A DNA stretch of 64,000 nucleotides from Rhinopithecus roxellana. Lineage: Eukaryota; Chordata; Mammalia; Primates; Cercopithecidae. The notes below the pieces were generated by a model, which was not told the origin of the DNA, made no database searches, and saw nothing but the letters and a program-made list of their open reading frames with translations. The position numbers and the translations under genes are program-made. Of the stretch, positions 1 to 10,769 are shown one piece after another (the stretch's first letter is position 1; the number at the start of each line of letters is the position of its first letter). The DNA lies in assembly GCF_007565055.1 (NCBI RefSeq), contig NC_044554.1, positions 144,459,463-144,523,462 on the forward strand. The letters run 5' to 3'.

Positions 1-344
1 TCATATGATGAAAATTTCCATTCTAAGTTTTCATATTTAATTCATATATATTTATTATATGTATTTATTTTTTCTTTAAGAAACAAAGCAGACTAATGAT
101 TTTTATATTCTGTTTTATAATGTTTATAGCTGATCTTAGTTCAGCAATACAGAACTCAATTATCTTAGTTCAGAATATGGAATTCTAAGTAGTCCCTCAA
201 TTGTTTAGTCCTTAATTTATGTATTAATACTATATTATAACCATAATGACTACTGTATGTTGCATACTATTATGTTATTATCGTAATGCTAGGAACTTCA
301 TATTTACTATTTCTAAATATTAAAGCTATACTGAAAGGCAGATG
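1..344. other. AT-rich flank, nothing recognised
   Basis: This is A+T-rich sequence without a recognisable gene, RNA or well-preserved repeat. It lies about 10 kb upstream of the HDAC9 exon. It is either 5' flank or an upstream HDAC9 intron. Confidence 0.5.
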
Positions 345-485
345 TTAATATTCCCCATTTATAACATGAGAGAATTGTAACTCAGAAAGGTTAAGTAACA
401 TATCCAAGTTGTACAGCTCTGCATAGTAAGTGGCAGACACAAAATTCAAATCAAATTCTGTCTCAGTCCAGGCCTCTTATCCATA
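345..485 (-). mobile_element. MIR SINE fragment, antisense
   Basis: The MIR core is visible in reverse complement: a CCCCATTTATAAC block, then CTCAGAAAGGTTAAGTAAC, then the AGTAAGTGGCAGA box. These correspond to the MIR segments for low-copy 'Pol III SINE' core and its conserved tail region. Divergence is high, as expected for this ancient mammalian SINE. Confidence 0.8.
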
Positions 486-513
486 CAATAAGCCACATTA
501 TTTGAAATGTTAT

Positions 514-840
514 TGTCTTAGTCTCTTTTGTGTTGCTGTAACAGAATACCACAGACTGGGCAATTTATAAAGAAAAGAAATTTATTTACAGTTCTGGAGG
601 CTGGGAAATCCAAGAGCATGGTAAGGGCATCTTGTTAGGCCTTCTTATTTCATCATCCCATGGTGGAAGGCAGAAGGGCAAGAGAGCATGAGAAAGCAAG
701 AGATGGCTAGATTTGCTTTTATAACAAACCCATTCATGATAATGACATTAATCCGTCTTAAAGGTCCCACCTCTCAGTGCTGTTGCATTGGGAATTAAGT
801 TTCCAACATATGAACTTGAGGGCAAACTATACCAGTTATA
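514..840 (-). mobile_element. ERVL-MaLR-type LTR (MLT1/MST group), antisense
   Basis: The segment begins with TGTCTTAGTC and continues with a 'GCTGTAACAGAATACCAC..ACTGGGCAATTTATAAAG' pattern, 'CAGTTCTGGAGGCTGGGAA', and later 'CCCACCTCTCAG' and 'TTAAGTTTCCAACATATGAA'. This is the reverse complement of the mammalian-apparent LTR family (MaLR). It is a solo, diverged LTR with no internal retroviral genes visible. The exact subfamily name is uncertain. Confidence 0.65.
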
Positions 841-1734
841 TAGTTCTGTTTCATAGAAAAGAGATGCCATGATTCTCATGAATCAAATTTAAATTAATAT
901 CTGAAGCCAAAGTTTCCACATTTTCCAGAATATATCTCTCTGATCTAGAAAGTATATGATCATAAGGCCCTTCCTTCAAAAGGCTTAGACCATGTAGGAT
1001 CTCTTTAAAACTGAAAAGATGACCTTCAACTCGATGAGAATGTAAGGTGGAACTTCTTTTTATTAGAGCTTTGATGTTCTCAGAGTGTCTCATCAATGTG
1101 TTTTGCAGAAAAACTGTAATAGAAGCCAGTATGACCATTAGACAGAACCAGGGAGACCCTTAGGAGCATAGAACAATTGTTAAAATTGTTTTCAGTAAAA
1201 ATAGTTTCAGTATAGAAATGGAAATGTTTTAACTAAATTATCTGGAATCTTGAATGTCTAATTCCTTGTGTTTAATTCTAGGAAAATAAAGCATAATATA
1301 ATTTATAATCTCCATGTTTTATATTGATAATATGAAACTTATGTATGGCTATAATTTTGACCAGAAAAAATATTAGATTTGGGGAAGGGTGGTAGGTGGA
1401 ATGGGGAGTGATAATGCAGAAGATGGTCAAAATTGTGTGCCTGACATTTATTTGTGAAAATAAGTATGAATGGAAGTGTATAGTTATGAAATGTTTTATC
1501 TACATTTCTGTAGATTTATATGTATCTATTCAACCAACATGTGGCTTTGCCAAGGAGATCGTCTTTGAGGAGTGTTTTGGAGGATGAAAAGAATGTACTG
1601 CTTTTAGCTCCAGAGAAGATGGCGCACCAGCAAGTGCGTCTATCTCCCTTCTGTGAGCTTACCAAATGCAGAGGCTTTTATATTGGATACAAGGAAAAAT
1701 ATACAGAAGTAGGCTGCTTATAAAAGAGAGTGAT

Positions 1735-1965
1735 GCCTAAAATAAAGGCATTGAAAGGTTGAAAATAAAGGGAAAGAAAAATATCTACCAGGCAAATGTG
1801 AATAAAAAGAAAGTCTGTTGTAGTAATCTTGAGGCAAAAGACATCATAAGGGACAAAGAAGGACATTATATATTGGTAAAATGAAAAAGAATTTCCCAAA
1901 TGAAAAAGAGTGAATACAAGAACATCATGTACAGAGACATGGAAGAATGAAAAATATGTGTGGGT
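1735..1965 (+). mobile_element. L1M ORF2 fragment
   Basis: The stretch 'ACCAGGCAAATGTGAATAAAAAGAAAG' through 'GACAAAGAAGGACATTATATATTGGTAAAATG' matches the endonuclease-side part of the L1 ORF2 nucleotide consensus as I know it. It is heavily mutated and carries no intact reading frame on the + strand. It is 5'- and 3'-truncated. Confidence 0.6.
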
Positions 1966-3690
1966 AATATCCAAGAATTGTGTCTGTTGCATGATATTTG
2001 CAAAAGAAAATTAGGGGTTAAACATCTAGGTCAGGTGGTTGTCAAAACTTGAAAGGCCTTAGAGTGTGTTTGCCTCTGTTCTTGGCACTGAAGTAAGAGA
2101 ACTCCTGAAATAGAGAAGATTCCATAACCATAGGATGTATGATATAAACTTAGTGATACGGCCAGTTGTAAATGTTTATATTTAGTTATATGCCGTTGCT
2201 ATAAATACTCTCAATCTGTCGAAACATAAGTAAAATATGTTTTAGGTGCTTGCTATTCCTTAAATTCAATAGTTCACACCCAACTAGATTGAATTATGAA
2301 GTCAGAATTGAATTGCAACATTAACCAAAAGTTGTTGCTATTTTCAGAGGCAAGCTTTCTAAAATCCTCTTGATTTAACTTGGTTATAGGTCATGGTGTG
2401 GTATGGCACATATCAACTTGACCTTTGTAATAAGAAATGATGTAAAAACTCTGGGTTGACTTTTGGTATCTGCTACAATTATGTTAGCAAGTAGAAACTT
2501 AGTCTTATCACAGCTCTCAAATATAGTATATATTCAGATGCTACACATGACAGAATTTTTGGTGTTCAGAATTTCCAAGTTGATAAATATAAAATATGCA
2601 GCTACATAAGAAGGAGACTTATTTTGTGGAATAAAATAAACTTTTGATTAATACCAAGTAGTGAAGATCAGAATGCTAATCCTTCTTAACTGGACTTCTA
2701 GAATTTTTTACTTTCATAGCCCTCTAGCTAAAAATACTGTTTTCTTGAAACAGAGTTTTCCATTAAGTTTCTGATCCTGTGAACACCTTGTATATACATA
2801 GCTCTGTCAACATAGGATGGATTAGTCAGTGTTAACTTGCATTTCAAAGTAGACGCTGTTAAATAAAGAAAATAGTGCTTCATTGTCACCGAGAACCATT
2901 ACGTGCCACTTAAAGGAAAAGCAGGGATTCCTAGTTGATGTGTACTGATACATTCAGGCATATGTAGTACGTATACTAACGCAAAATTGTGTTAAGTTGC
3001 CTAGTTTTCTTATGTGAAACATTAGTTTTAGGGTGGCAGAAATACTGTTTATACAAAGTATAAAAATTGTGTTATAAGTTTCTCAAGTGACCTTTGAAGG
3101 GAGGCAAAGTTGGGTCTGAAGCTGTAATATATTTCTTCTAGAATTTTGAGTGGAAATGGTGTATTCAGTGAAATTCATGGGTTAAAGATAGAGCATGAAG
3201 ACATTAGCCAATGCAGCTGATAACCAGAGTTTTCTGGAAGCTCTGTCATGACTGCAGGGTAAACTAAATTCGTTACTGTAAAGCAGAGTTACAAATCCAT
3301 TTTTATATTAATTTCTTAGTGCTGATATCTGCTATAAATGCCTCACAAGAAAGATATTTTAATACTTTGTTCATTCAAATTGTACTAGATAATGATGGTC
3401 ACATTGAGATCATTTCTATTACAGTCTGATGCCTAGTGTTTTTCACTGGTTGGTCTATGTTGTGGGACAACAACAAGGCAAAGGAAATGCAAAAAGTGAA
3501 AGTACAGTTAAACTGCCCTTGCTTTCAATGAGATTCTTTATTCAGTTATAAACTTAGCTTTTAATTATAGTTTCTTTTTTGTTATTAAATTAATATTCTA
3601 ATAAGAAACTACAGCGAAATATTAGAGGTTGAATAGTATATTAATGATTTACTCAAGATCAGTAGTCACTTAATACATTCATCTAAAGAA
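1966..3690. other. Unique AT-rich DNA
   Basis: There is no gene or RNA here, and no repeat that I can name with confidence. Short A/T runs only. No open frame of note exists on either strand. Confidence 0.5.
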
Positions 3691-3695
3691 GGAAT

Positions 3696-3790
3696 CATTT
3701 ATTCATTGTATAAATATTTATTGAGTGACATAGTATGTGTCAGACATTACGCTAAGCTCTGGTGATACAGCAGAAAGCAAAATGGACTAT
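3696..3790 (-). mobile_element. L2 LINE 3' end, antisense
   Basis: The sequence 'TTTATTCATTGTATAAATATTTATTGAG' followed by 'GTGTCAGACATTACGCTAAG' and 'GGTGATACAGCAG' is the reverse complement of the L2 3' terminus (consensus order: TGCCTGGCACA, then CTCAATAAATATTTG, then TGAATGAATG). Confidence 0.7.
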
Positions 3791-3974
3791 TTTTTCAAGT
3801 TGATGCATGAAACTTTTTATAGCTCTGAGTAAATAATGCAACATTTAATCAATTATATAACTTTCTTTAGACTTTATACAATTTCTTAGAAAAATAGATG
3901 AGTAACAGCTCTTTAACATTTTAATAATCATGAATTAAAGGTCCATAGAAGGATATTTTTTATAACCAGTTATA

Positions 3975-4145
3975 GTAATAATAGCTAGTATTTATTGAAT
4001 ACCTATTTGCCAGGTATTATATAATTCTCTGTCATCCTCATAACAATCCTGAAAACTTTATTATTTTGAATCCATGGTTATAAATTGAAATTCAGGGAAG
4101 ATTTGAACAAAATTTAGTTACAGACTTTCTTATCAAACTCTATAG
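3975..4145 (-). mobile_element. MIR SINE, antisense
   Basis: 'AATAGCTAGTATTTATTGAATACC..TTTGCCAGGTATTAT' is followed by 'CCTCATAACAATCCTG' and a degraded 'ATTCAGGGAAG' box, which is the order of MIR read backwards. Confidence 0.6.
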
Positions 4146-4179
4146 TAATCACCTTGGTTGCATTGCTTCTAAAACTGAA

Positions 4180-4275
4180 AATTCCATGAAAGTAGAGCTT
4201 GTGTCATTCTTGTATACATTTGTATCTTCAGGGCTTGCACTGTGGCTGTGAAATAGTTGATATTCAATATATGAA
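4180..4275 (+). mobile_element. L2 LINE 3' end, sense
   Basis: 'CCATGAAAGTAGAGCTTGTGTC', 'TGTATCTTCAGGGCTTGCAC' and 'GTTGATATTCAATATATGAA' follow the sense order of the L2 3' tail. The copy is short and diverged. Confidence 0.5.
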
Positions 4276-4749
4276 ATAATTCACTTCCATAGAAAAAATA
4301 AACTTCCCTTGATTCTATCAAAAGACCATTAAGTTTTACTTATCTTTAATTACAGGACTGCACAGGGCCATATTGATTTCTCCTCCTGTGCTGGCTGCCT
4401 TGAGCGCTGCAGAGAGGGGCTGATGTGCAACTGGAAAACACTCAGGAAAAATAGAACCTGGAACAAAGTGGCTGAGCAGGGAAAAGCTATGCACATATGC
4501 CCATCACCTTAAGAGTACAATGCTGCTCTCATTTGCAAGCTAGGGAATCCATTTCTGAACAATCCACCTTAGTCTTTCGTACTCTGAATATTAATAGCCT
4601 TGTTCTTACCTAGCCTTACCTAGACTAATTATTTTCATTTAAAAAATTGTTTTCTAAAATATTGGCTAATTTGAAATCACACCAAAAGATACTTTATTCT
4701 TTTATATTTTTGCTATGTAATTCCTGCTTTTGAAAGGATGATCTCACCT

Positions 4750-4895
4750 TATGGTTCTCAAACTTTATTGTGTATCAGAATTACTTGGAGGGCTGGTTAA
4801 AATACAGATTCCTTCCAGAGATTCTGACTTTGTTCTGGGGTAGGGACCAATAAATTGCACTTCTAGCAAGTTTCCAGGTGATTTTGATCCTCTGT
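4750..4895 (+). mobile_element. MER5A (hAT-Charlie) fragment
   Basis: 'TGGTTCTCAAACTTTATTGTG', 'CAGAATTACTTGGAGGGCTGG', 'TTAAAATACAGATTCC' and 'CCAGGTGATTTTGATCC' follow the MER5A consensus order. The 3' terminal inverted repeat is missing or eroded. It is a non-autonomous DNA transposon fossil and accounts for much of a chance minus-strand frame in this interval. Confidence 0.8.
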
Positions 4896-5398
4896 AATCT
4901 TCTAAAAATAGGATACATCTTGGCTCAACACATTCCATTTGAAGGGAAGAGTTATTGTCAATCATTGCAAGGTCAATGATTCTAAAGTTTTTGTTGACGT
5001 TGATTTGTTTTGCTTTCACATGTAACAGTCTCCCTGAAATTTCAATGCCAACATGATTTCTCAGACCCTTTGCTTGCTGTAAAATCTTTCCTCAGATGAG
5101 GAAGATTTTCTCAGAAGACCATTTGTTATCTAATTAGGCTTTCTAAGTGGGGAGAAATCACTTGTTAATTGAGTATCCTTTATTCACATAGAATTGATGC
5201 TGTTCCTCTAAGAAACAGAAAATTCTGGTAAATAAGGTCTTCAGTTGGAACAAAAATTAGTACACTGTACTTTCACCTCCATCCCATTCCTTGGAAGTCT
5301 AAGGGAGTCAAGCTCCCTGACTGCAGACAAATGCATATAGTTTTATTGCTGTAACAATAGTTTGAGGAATGTGAGGTTGGGAGAAGAGGTCACATCAA

Positions 5399-5437
5399 TG
5401 AGTGAGTGAGTGAGTGAGTGAGTGAGTGAGTGAGTGA
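5399..5437 (+). repeat. (TGAG)n tetranucleotide microsatellite
   Basis: This is an uninterrupted run of 39 bases, just under ten units of TGAG. It ends at a TGACTGG interruption. A perfect tract of this length is usually polymorphic. Confidence 0.95.
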
Positions 5438-5799
5438 CTGGAGGAACACCAGTTATTGGTGAGTAATTTGTAGCAGACGAAAATTGTAGAGCACAAATTC
5501 AGTATTTGAGGTAATTAAATTTTAAATCTTACTTCATTTAGATTCCAGAATCACAGGGTTTGTTAATACATGAAAAGTCTCTGCTTGATTACAGATGAAC
5601 TGAGGATATATCATTGTGCTAGAATAAATTGGGTTACACTACCTCCTTTGCTTGTTTCCAGTTATCAACTGAGATTGATTTTAGAGGAAAGCGTATTATA
5701 ATCCAGAAAAACACAACTTGAACTCCATAATGTCAAGTGTTGAAATCCCAAAGGATGAAAATATAATTCTGGAAAAAATAATAAAACATTCTTTATATG

Positions 5800-6330
5800 T
5801 ATTTACATTTTAAAAGGGGGTTTATTTGAGAAAAATGAAAACAAAACAATACACTGTACACAATAAAATAGGAAAACTAGCACGTATTTTTACAAGCAAA
5901 ACCACTCAGTTACACTAGCAACAGTCACTCCAGTATAACAGTTATGCAGACAAACTGTATTTATAAAGAAATAGGTCACAAATGGAAATGTATAAATGCA
6001 TATCACTGTGGTTGATAATTGTGTGCACCTAGCTTTATATAACTGTAGTCATCTGAAATCCTGATGAACAAGCTAAGCTTTTTGGCAAGATGGATCAAAA
6101 AATGCAGTGGGTCATCAACACGTATGTAGTTACCCAAGGAACCGAGATCCTGATAAATTTTCTTTCACAAACGCAGACATAAAAAATCTTTCTTTCTTTA
6201 TTGAAGAAATTTCAACATGTTTGGGCACAGAGACAATGCTTATATGCAAAGTCAATGTTGTGATAATGCACTTCTGGTGAAGTCAAATTTCTGATGTCCG
6301 AGGCATTGGAAGAGAAGTCTGCCCTAGTTC
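5800..6330 (-). pseudogene. Possible antisense retrocopy 3' end (tentative)
   Basis: Read on the minus strand, an open stretch of 53 codons runs from 6164 down to a TGA at 6005-6003. It is followed about 180 nt later by AAATAAACCCCC (an AATAAA hexamer at about 5821). That layout (frame, stop, 3' UTR, polyadenylation hexamer) suggests the 3' part of a processed transcript copy. Upstream, the frame is closed by a TGA at 6167-6165. I do not recognise the protein, there is no clear poly-A, and a 53-codon open run can occur by chance in this base composition. It may instead be an unnamed repeat. Confidence 0.2.
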
Positions 6331-6344
6331 TCACAGAGAAACCA

Positions 6345-6550
6345 GTTCCCCTCCTGTGTGTGTTCTATGTGGGCCCCCGGCAGATCGCATGGTGCCTGCT
6401 AACATTGAGGGCAGGTCTTCTTCACCTCATCCACTCAAACTCACACACTAATGTCATCTGGAAGCACCCTCACAGACACACCCAAAAAATGCTTTAATAG
6501 ATTTTAAGTATTTAATCCAGTGACATCTAAAGTTGAATCCACAGGTCAAC
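6345..6550 (-). mobile_element. Ancient interspersed repeat, family not named
   Basis: 'GCATGGTGCCTGCTAACATTG', 'GGGCAGGTCTTC', 'CACCCTCACAGACACACCC' and 'GTCAACTTAGCTCC' resemble the reverse complement of a common old repeat that begins TGATAATTTTATGTGTCAAC. I recognise the motif order but cannot assign a family name with confidence. It is diverged and lacks clear ends. Confidence 0.5.
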
Positions 6551-6684
6551 TCCTTGTCAACTTAGCTCCCTTAAGTATCTCCCTAATCATACCTAATTTC
6601 CAAGTCAAGACTGCAACAACCGCCTAACATGATGCAACTAACATAATGTAATGATCCTGCGTATGACCAAAAACTAATCCCTTT

Positions 6685-6875
6685 CCCAGAATTCAGCTTT
6701 CAAGATTTCATATTCGAGATTTTAATATTTCGAGATTGTCATTTTCAGGATTGTGGACATGAGAGATTTTAGACCTAAGGGATTTAGACCCTAGGGATTT
6801 TGTATCTTTTTCAGATTTCAGCCTTCAGGATTATTGCATGTGGGATTGTGTCTTTCAGGATTATGATCCAAATCC
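6685..6875. repeat. Degenerate GGATT/GAGATT-motif tract
   Basis: A hexamer-like word (GAGATT, GGATTT, AGGATT) recurs at least ten times at irregular 12-25 bp spacing in about 190 bp. This gives a quasi-periodic tract unlike its neighbours. It may be an old minisatellite or the internal part of an unnamed ancient repeat. Confidence 0.5.
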
Positions 6876-8155
6876 ATTTTAGAAAAGGTCATTGTGAACT
6901 AGAGGTCTGAGGATATTTCTGAAAATATTTTGGTGATATACAGGTTTTTTAATACTTTTTTTTTTTGCCTATATGTCTGCATAAAAAGAAATGGGATTAT
7001 GATAACTTTGAAATAACATTTTACATTAGGATTTAATTCCCATTCTCATTTACTATTAAATTGAGAACCTGGGGTTTTTGGCCCTTGTTATTTTTTTTTC
7101 CTTTATCTTTGACCTATATGTATATAAAATATAATATTTGAATTAGTTTCTAATAAATGCTTATTTAATTGAATTTGAATTTATTATATTGAAACTTTTT
7201 AAACTACCCATCTGTCCTAACCTGACATTTGTATTAGCTTGTTATAGTTCTTGTAATAGAACATGTATCTTTTCCCCCAAAATTAGTAAAATGTAGTTTT
7301 ATAAATACCCCAAAAGAAACTGAGTCACGTTTCTTTACTAACATTACTGAGATGATGTGAGAAGAAGTAACTCAACATTCTTAAGAATGGAAATATAGTA
7401 ATCAATATAGTTGATGGTTGTTTTGATGATACTTATTTTTCTTCTCAGAAACAAGTGGGTTTTGTGTAAGTATCCAATGTCTTTTCACTCTAAAATATTT
7501 TTTCATTATCAAGAGTTAAATAAAAGAGAAGATGGCTAATGGAAAAACGTACTGCAAGAATGCAGGGATGAAATGTAAATAAACCATGTTAAATAATGGT
7601 CAAAATGAAGAAGACACATTATTTGCAGTATTTTGTGTGGAATGCCCTTTCCTGGAACCTTTAATAACTAGGATAATTACGAACTCAGTTTTCTGGAGTT
7701 GTATTCTGTTTCTTATTATTATGAAAACTGAGAGATCTTTTTTTTTTTAATCAATTGTGGTTTGAAGATGTAATTTAAACTTAAAAAGACAAAAGATGCA
7801 TAGGCATATTATATCACTATTGTGATTATGTATGTATCCCTTTTGTATGTTCATCATAAATTTTTGTATTCTCTTAAAAATCACTCTGAAACAGACAGTG
7901 CGTCCATTTTTCATGAGTAGATCATATTAAATTTTATTTGGAATATCTCAGATAATGATTTGTATCATGTTGGTAAAGGACAAGATGGTGAGACTGGATA
8001 AAACAAATGCTAGACTTTTATGGTTAGTTATTAATTACCTGTATTTCCTTAAGCAACTCTCTTTAAAGCCTGACTCCAATAGTGAGTTCTTTTGTAATCA
8101 AGTCTTCTTAGTTTCCTCATGAGTAAATTTCAGTTATTGTTTTTCTTAATATAAG
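6876..8155. other. AT-rich DNA, nothing recognised
   Basis: No gene, RNA or nameable repeat is visible. There are several T runs (for example near 7738-7750) only. Confidence 0.5.
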
Positions 8156-8159
8156 AAGT

Positions 8160-8368
8160 TCTTGTTCTGATCTCACCACAAAAAAAAGTGGTAACAAGCT
8201 GAGATGATGGATTTATAACTTGATTATGGTAATTATTTCACAAGGTATAGGTATATCAAATCATCAGATTGTACACCTGAAATATAAAGAATCTTGATTT
8301 GTCAAATATACCTCAATTTAAAAAATGTTCTTTAAATAAATGTTTTGTAGAATAAAAAAAAAAAAAAA
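8160..8368 (+). mobile_element. L1M 3' UTR end with poly-A
   Basis: 'GATCTCACCACAAAAAAAAG', 'GATGGATTTATAACTTGATT', 'TATTTCACAAGGTATA', 'ATCATCAGATTGTACACC' and 'TCAAATATACCTCAATTT' match, in order, the 3' UTR of older mammalian L1 (L1MB-like). A poly-A run follows at 8354-8368. The copy is 5'-truncated. Confidence 0.75.
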
Positions 8369-10135
8369 GTTCTTCAAAAGAAATCTTAAATCTCCAAATG
8401 TAAACAGGGAAAAGCGGAACTCCCCTGGTTCCATGGAGAACCTTTTTTTGAGGAACCTTAGGCAACTCCAGGTATTCTATGTCATAAGGCTTGAAAACTA
8501 CAATTGACTATCTCTAAACTTCCTCCCGGGTCTAAAATGTGAAGATAGTCACCACTTCAATACATCATCCTGAAGGAAAATTGTTAGGTCCACACTGTTT
8601 CTATCCTTTGAATTTTACACATAAATTTAGAAACCAAAAGTTTATTTGTAATATCAGATGGAATCAGATCATTGTTTTCTGGTTGGTTGTTTGTTTTCCA
8701 CTGACAGGAACATAAGATTTTGTTGTGTAGTTTAAATCCACTGCAGTTTGGAATATATATTTTTAAAAAATTGTAACATATATCCAAATACAATTTTTCA
8801 AGAAGTATTCAGTAGAAATTAATCTGTAAAAGAAGAGGAATTCAGCAGTACCTTATTTGATGAATGATTTAACATACTTATTTATTTCCTTTCATCAAAA
8901 CTCTGTGTCCCCTTGTTTGCCCCCTCTGACTTCATACTCTGGAATTGACTAAGATCCCTCTTCCATCGGATTATTCTGGGAATCTTGAAATAATCTGCTT
9001 TTTCCTCTCTTTCCCTGTTGCTTCTGATGCCTTAGAATTACATTTTCCTTGCTGATTTAGTTTAGAAAAGAGAAAAGAGCTTCCATGACTAGTAGATTAT
9101 CACTTTTGGGTTTGCTCTTGAAAGTGACAAGATGCTAGGATCCCTCTTTGGAATGTAAAATTTATCTCTTATATAGAAATGATATAAATGTGCACCAGAG
9201 ACTATAAAACTCTGATACTATCTACTGTACTGTATAGCTGAATGCCACAATGTGTCTGGTAATCTATTGACTATCATAAATGCTATTTCTACAGAAAAGT
9301 TAGGAGGCCCATATTTCAGGCAACCAATGCATAGTTGAACGCAGAACAGTCATAGTTGGGTACTAACCATATTGATTTATCCATCAACAGGTGCGTATGC
9401 TCAGAAATTCTGTATCCATAAGAAATCAGAGTACTTTCTTTTCCTTTTGCAAGTAAATTGAATTTAACCTGAGAGGCTGAGGGGAAATTTTCACATATAA
9501 GCCATGGTTTTGTGTTTTGTGTTTTGTTTTGTTTGTAGATATAGTACTAACTGGATGGATGCAATAAAATTCATAGGTGGTACTAAGATACAATAGGATT
9601 TGTGAAATGGACAATTGTCTTGCATCAATAGCAAGTGAAAAATCAAGCCTGTCCTTCATACAAATTTTATTCTGGGGTGTGCTTGTTTTCCAAAACTACC
9701 TCTACTAAATCTCCCGTTAGTCCTGAAACTAGAAGGCAGAAAAGCTTCTAGTGCTACAGCCAACTGCAGTGTAGCCTGAGAAACAGGCAACAAAAATAGA
9801 ACACCAGGATTGCTGTGCGTGGGTGAGGCAGAAACCACATTATGAGCAAAAGCTTCCAGTATTATTTTAGAACCAATACAGAGCTCTGCACTTCTCTCCT
9901 CTCTCTTCCAAAAACACATACTACAAAAATAAAATGAAATGAAATGTATGTGCATTTGCCCTCTTAGAATTATGATTCTTAATTTTTTTTCTTGCCTTCC
10001 TTTCTTTGGAAGCGAATCGCCAGTATGGAAACACAGTGTGTAAAGCAAGCTTCGAGGGAGGAAAGAGTTAATTGCTTTTAAGGCCCTGCAATAGAGAATT
10101 ATGGTTTGAAAGATAGAGGCTGGACAGCTGGGTTT
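8369..10135. other. Repeat-poor upstream flank of the HDAC9 promoter
   Basis: No transposon remnant that I can name is present across this 1.8 kb. A minus-strand frame at 9656-10048 (130 codons) has no recognisable domain and is treated as chance. The lack of repeats next to the promoter suggests constraint, but I cannot measure conservation here. Confidence 0.5.
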
Positions 10136-10141
10136 GCTGGG

Positions 10142-10151
10142 GTATTTTTAA
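10142..10151 (+). promoter_or_regulatory. Near-consensus MEF2 box
   Basis: GTATTTTTAA differs from the MEF2 consensus YTA(A/T)4TAR only at the first base. Confidence 0.35.
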
Positions 10152-10168
10152 ATGCATTAATGCAGGCT

Positions 10169-10173
10169 CCAAT
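10169..10173 (+). promoter_or_regulatory. CCAAT box (NF-Y type)
   Basis: CTCCAATCACT contains CCAAT in direct orientation with the C-A that often follows in NF-Y sites. If active at the usual 60-100 bp, the start site would fall near 10230-10275. Confidence 0.4.
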
Positions 10174-10190
10174 CACTCGGCCATGCTTGA

Positions 10191-10201
10191 CCTATTTTTG
10201 G
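10191..10201 (+). promoter_or_regulatory. CArG / MEF2-like A/T box
   Basis: CCTATTTTTGG is one A/T base longer than a CArG box (CC(A/T)6GG). Read as CTATTTTTGG, it is one base from an MEF2 site. It could bind SRF or MEF2; both readings are inference. Confidence 0.35.
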
Positions 10202-10211
10202 CTCAGGCCGA

Positions 10212-10219
10212 CCATTGTT
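10212..10219 (-). promoter_or_regulatory. SOX-type site
   Basis: CCATTGTT is the reverse complement of AACAATGG, a good match to the SOX HMG-box consensus (A/T)(A/T)CAA(A/T)G. Confidence 0.35.
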
Positions 10220-10258
10220 CTATTTCTGTGCCTGTGGGCCATGCTGTTGTTGATTCAT

Positions 10259-10266
10259 ATGCAAAT
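10259..10266 (+). promoter_or_regulatory. Perfect octamer (POU/OCT) motif
   Basis: ATGCAAAT is an exact octamer. It lies 40-50 bp downstream of the SOX-type site. A SOX-POU pair is suggestive, but the spacing is not the tight composite arrangement. Confidence 0.4.
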
Positions 10267-10748
10267 GGATTATCACTCGCTTTAGCCAACTTGAGCTGAG
10301 AGAGACTGAGAAAGGGGGAAGAGAGGCACAGACACAGATAGGAGAAGGGCACCGGCTGGAGCCACTTGCAGGACTGAGGGTTTTTGCAACAAAACCCTAG
10401 CAGCCTGAAGAACTCTAAGCCAGGTTTAATTGGTTTCTTTTTCTCGTGGGTAGACTTAATAATTTTCTACTTATTCTGACAAAGAAATAACCCCGAAGCA
10501 CGTTCCTGTTTCCCACCTGCTTGTAGTTTCCGGGATAACCTAAACTCCAGAGAGCTGTAGCATCCACTCTGTCCTTTCTGCTTTGCACACAGGTTGGTAA
10601 CATGGGAAAAGTGTCCAGGTCTTTTTAAAAGTGGATGCCCATTTGAGCAGAAAGGAAATCATTGTTGAAGTTGATCCTCTGCTGCTTCTCCTCAGGGAGG
10701 AGGGAGAACCAGCGAGGGTAGCTCCTGGGGCCGGTGCACTGAGCAGTG

Positions 10749-10769
10749 ATGAATGTTTCATGTAGCTGA
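10749..10769 (+). other. Short uORF (6 codons)
   Basis: An ATG at 10749 with G at -3 is followed by five codons and TGA at 10767-10769, in the same frame as the main start at 10788. It ends 18 nt before that start, a distance that disfavours efficient reinitiation. Confidence 0.5.

Larger units (their letters stand above)
10142..10300 (+). promoter_or_regulatory. HDAC9: Candidate alternative promoter of HDAC9
   Basis: This block lies about 490-650 bp upstream of the upper HDAC9 start codon and has a dense set of transcription-factor-like words: near-MEF2 at 10142-10151, CCAAT at 10169-10173, a CArG/MEF2-like box at 10191-10201, a SOX-type site at 10212-10219 and a perfect octamer at 10259-10266. 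There is no convincing TATA box at a fixed distance. The base composition shifts from AT-rich to mixed and purine-rich just downstream (10290-10380), as is typical of a 5' UTR. HDAC9 is known to be driven by MEF2, the factor that its protein represses, so MEF2-like boxes fit a feedback promoter. The transcription start is inferred (about 10250-10350), not seen. Confidence 0.5.

Noticed and set aside
514..840. Complete endogenous retrovirus around the MaLR-type LTR
   Set aside because: No second LTR in matching orientation nearby and no internal gene remnants; it is a solo LTR.
9656..10048. 130-codon minus-strand open frame just upstream of the promoter block
   Set aside because: No recognised domain or homologue, no splice or polyadenylation context that I could defend. 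A divergent non-coding transcript is possible but not a protein gene.
10410..10425. CCAG|GTTTAA as a donor ending a first exon near 10421
   Set aside because: The donor is poor. The acceptors downstream make splicing possible, but I could not justify the boundary from sequence alone.
10592..10618. Acceptor CTTTGCACACAG followed by an ATG at 10601 with a short frame
   Set aside because: The frame stops after eight codons and does not join HDAC9; kept only as a possible 5' UTR acceptor.
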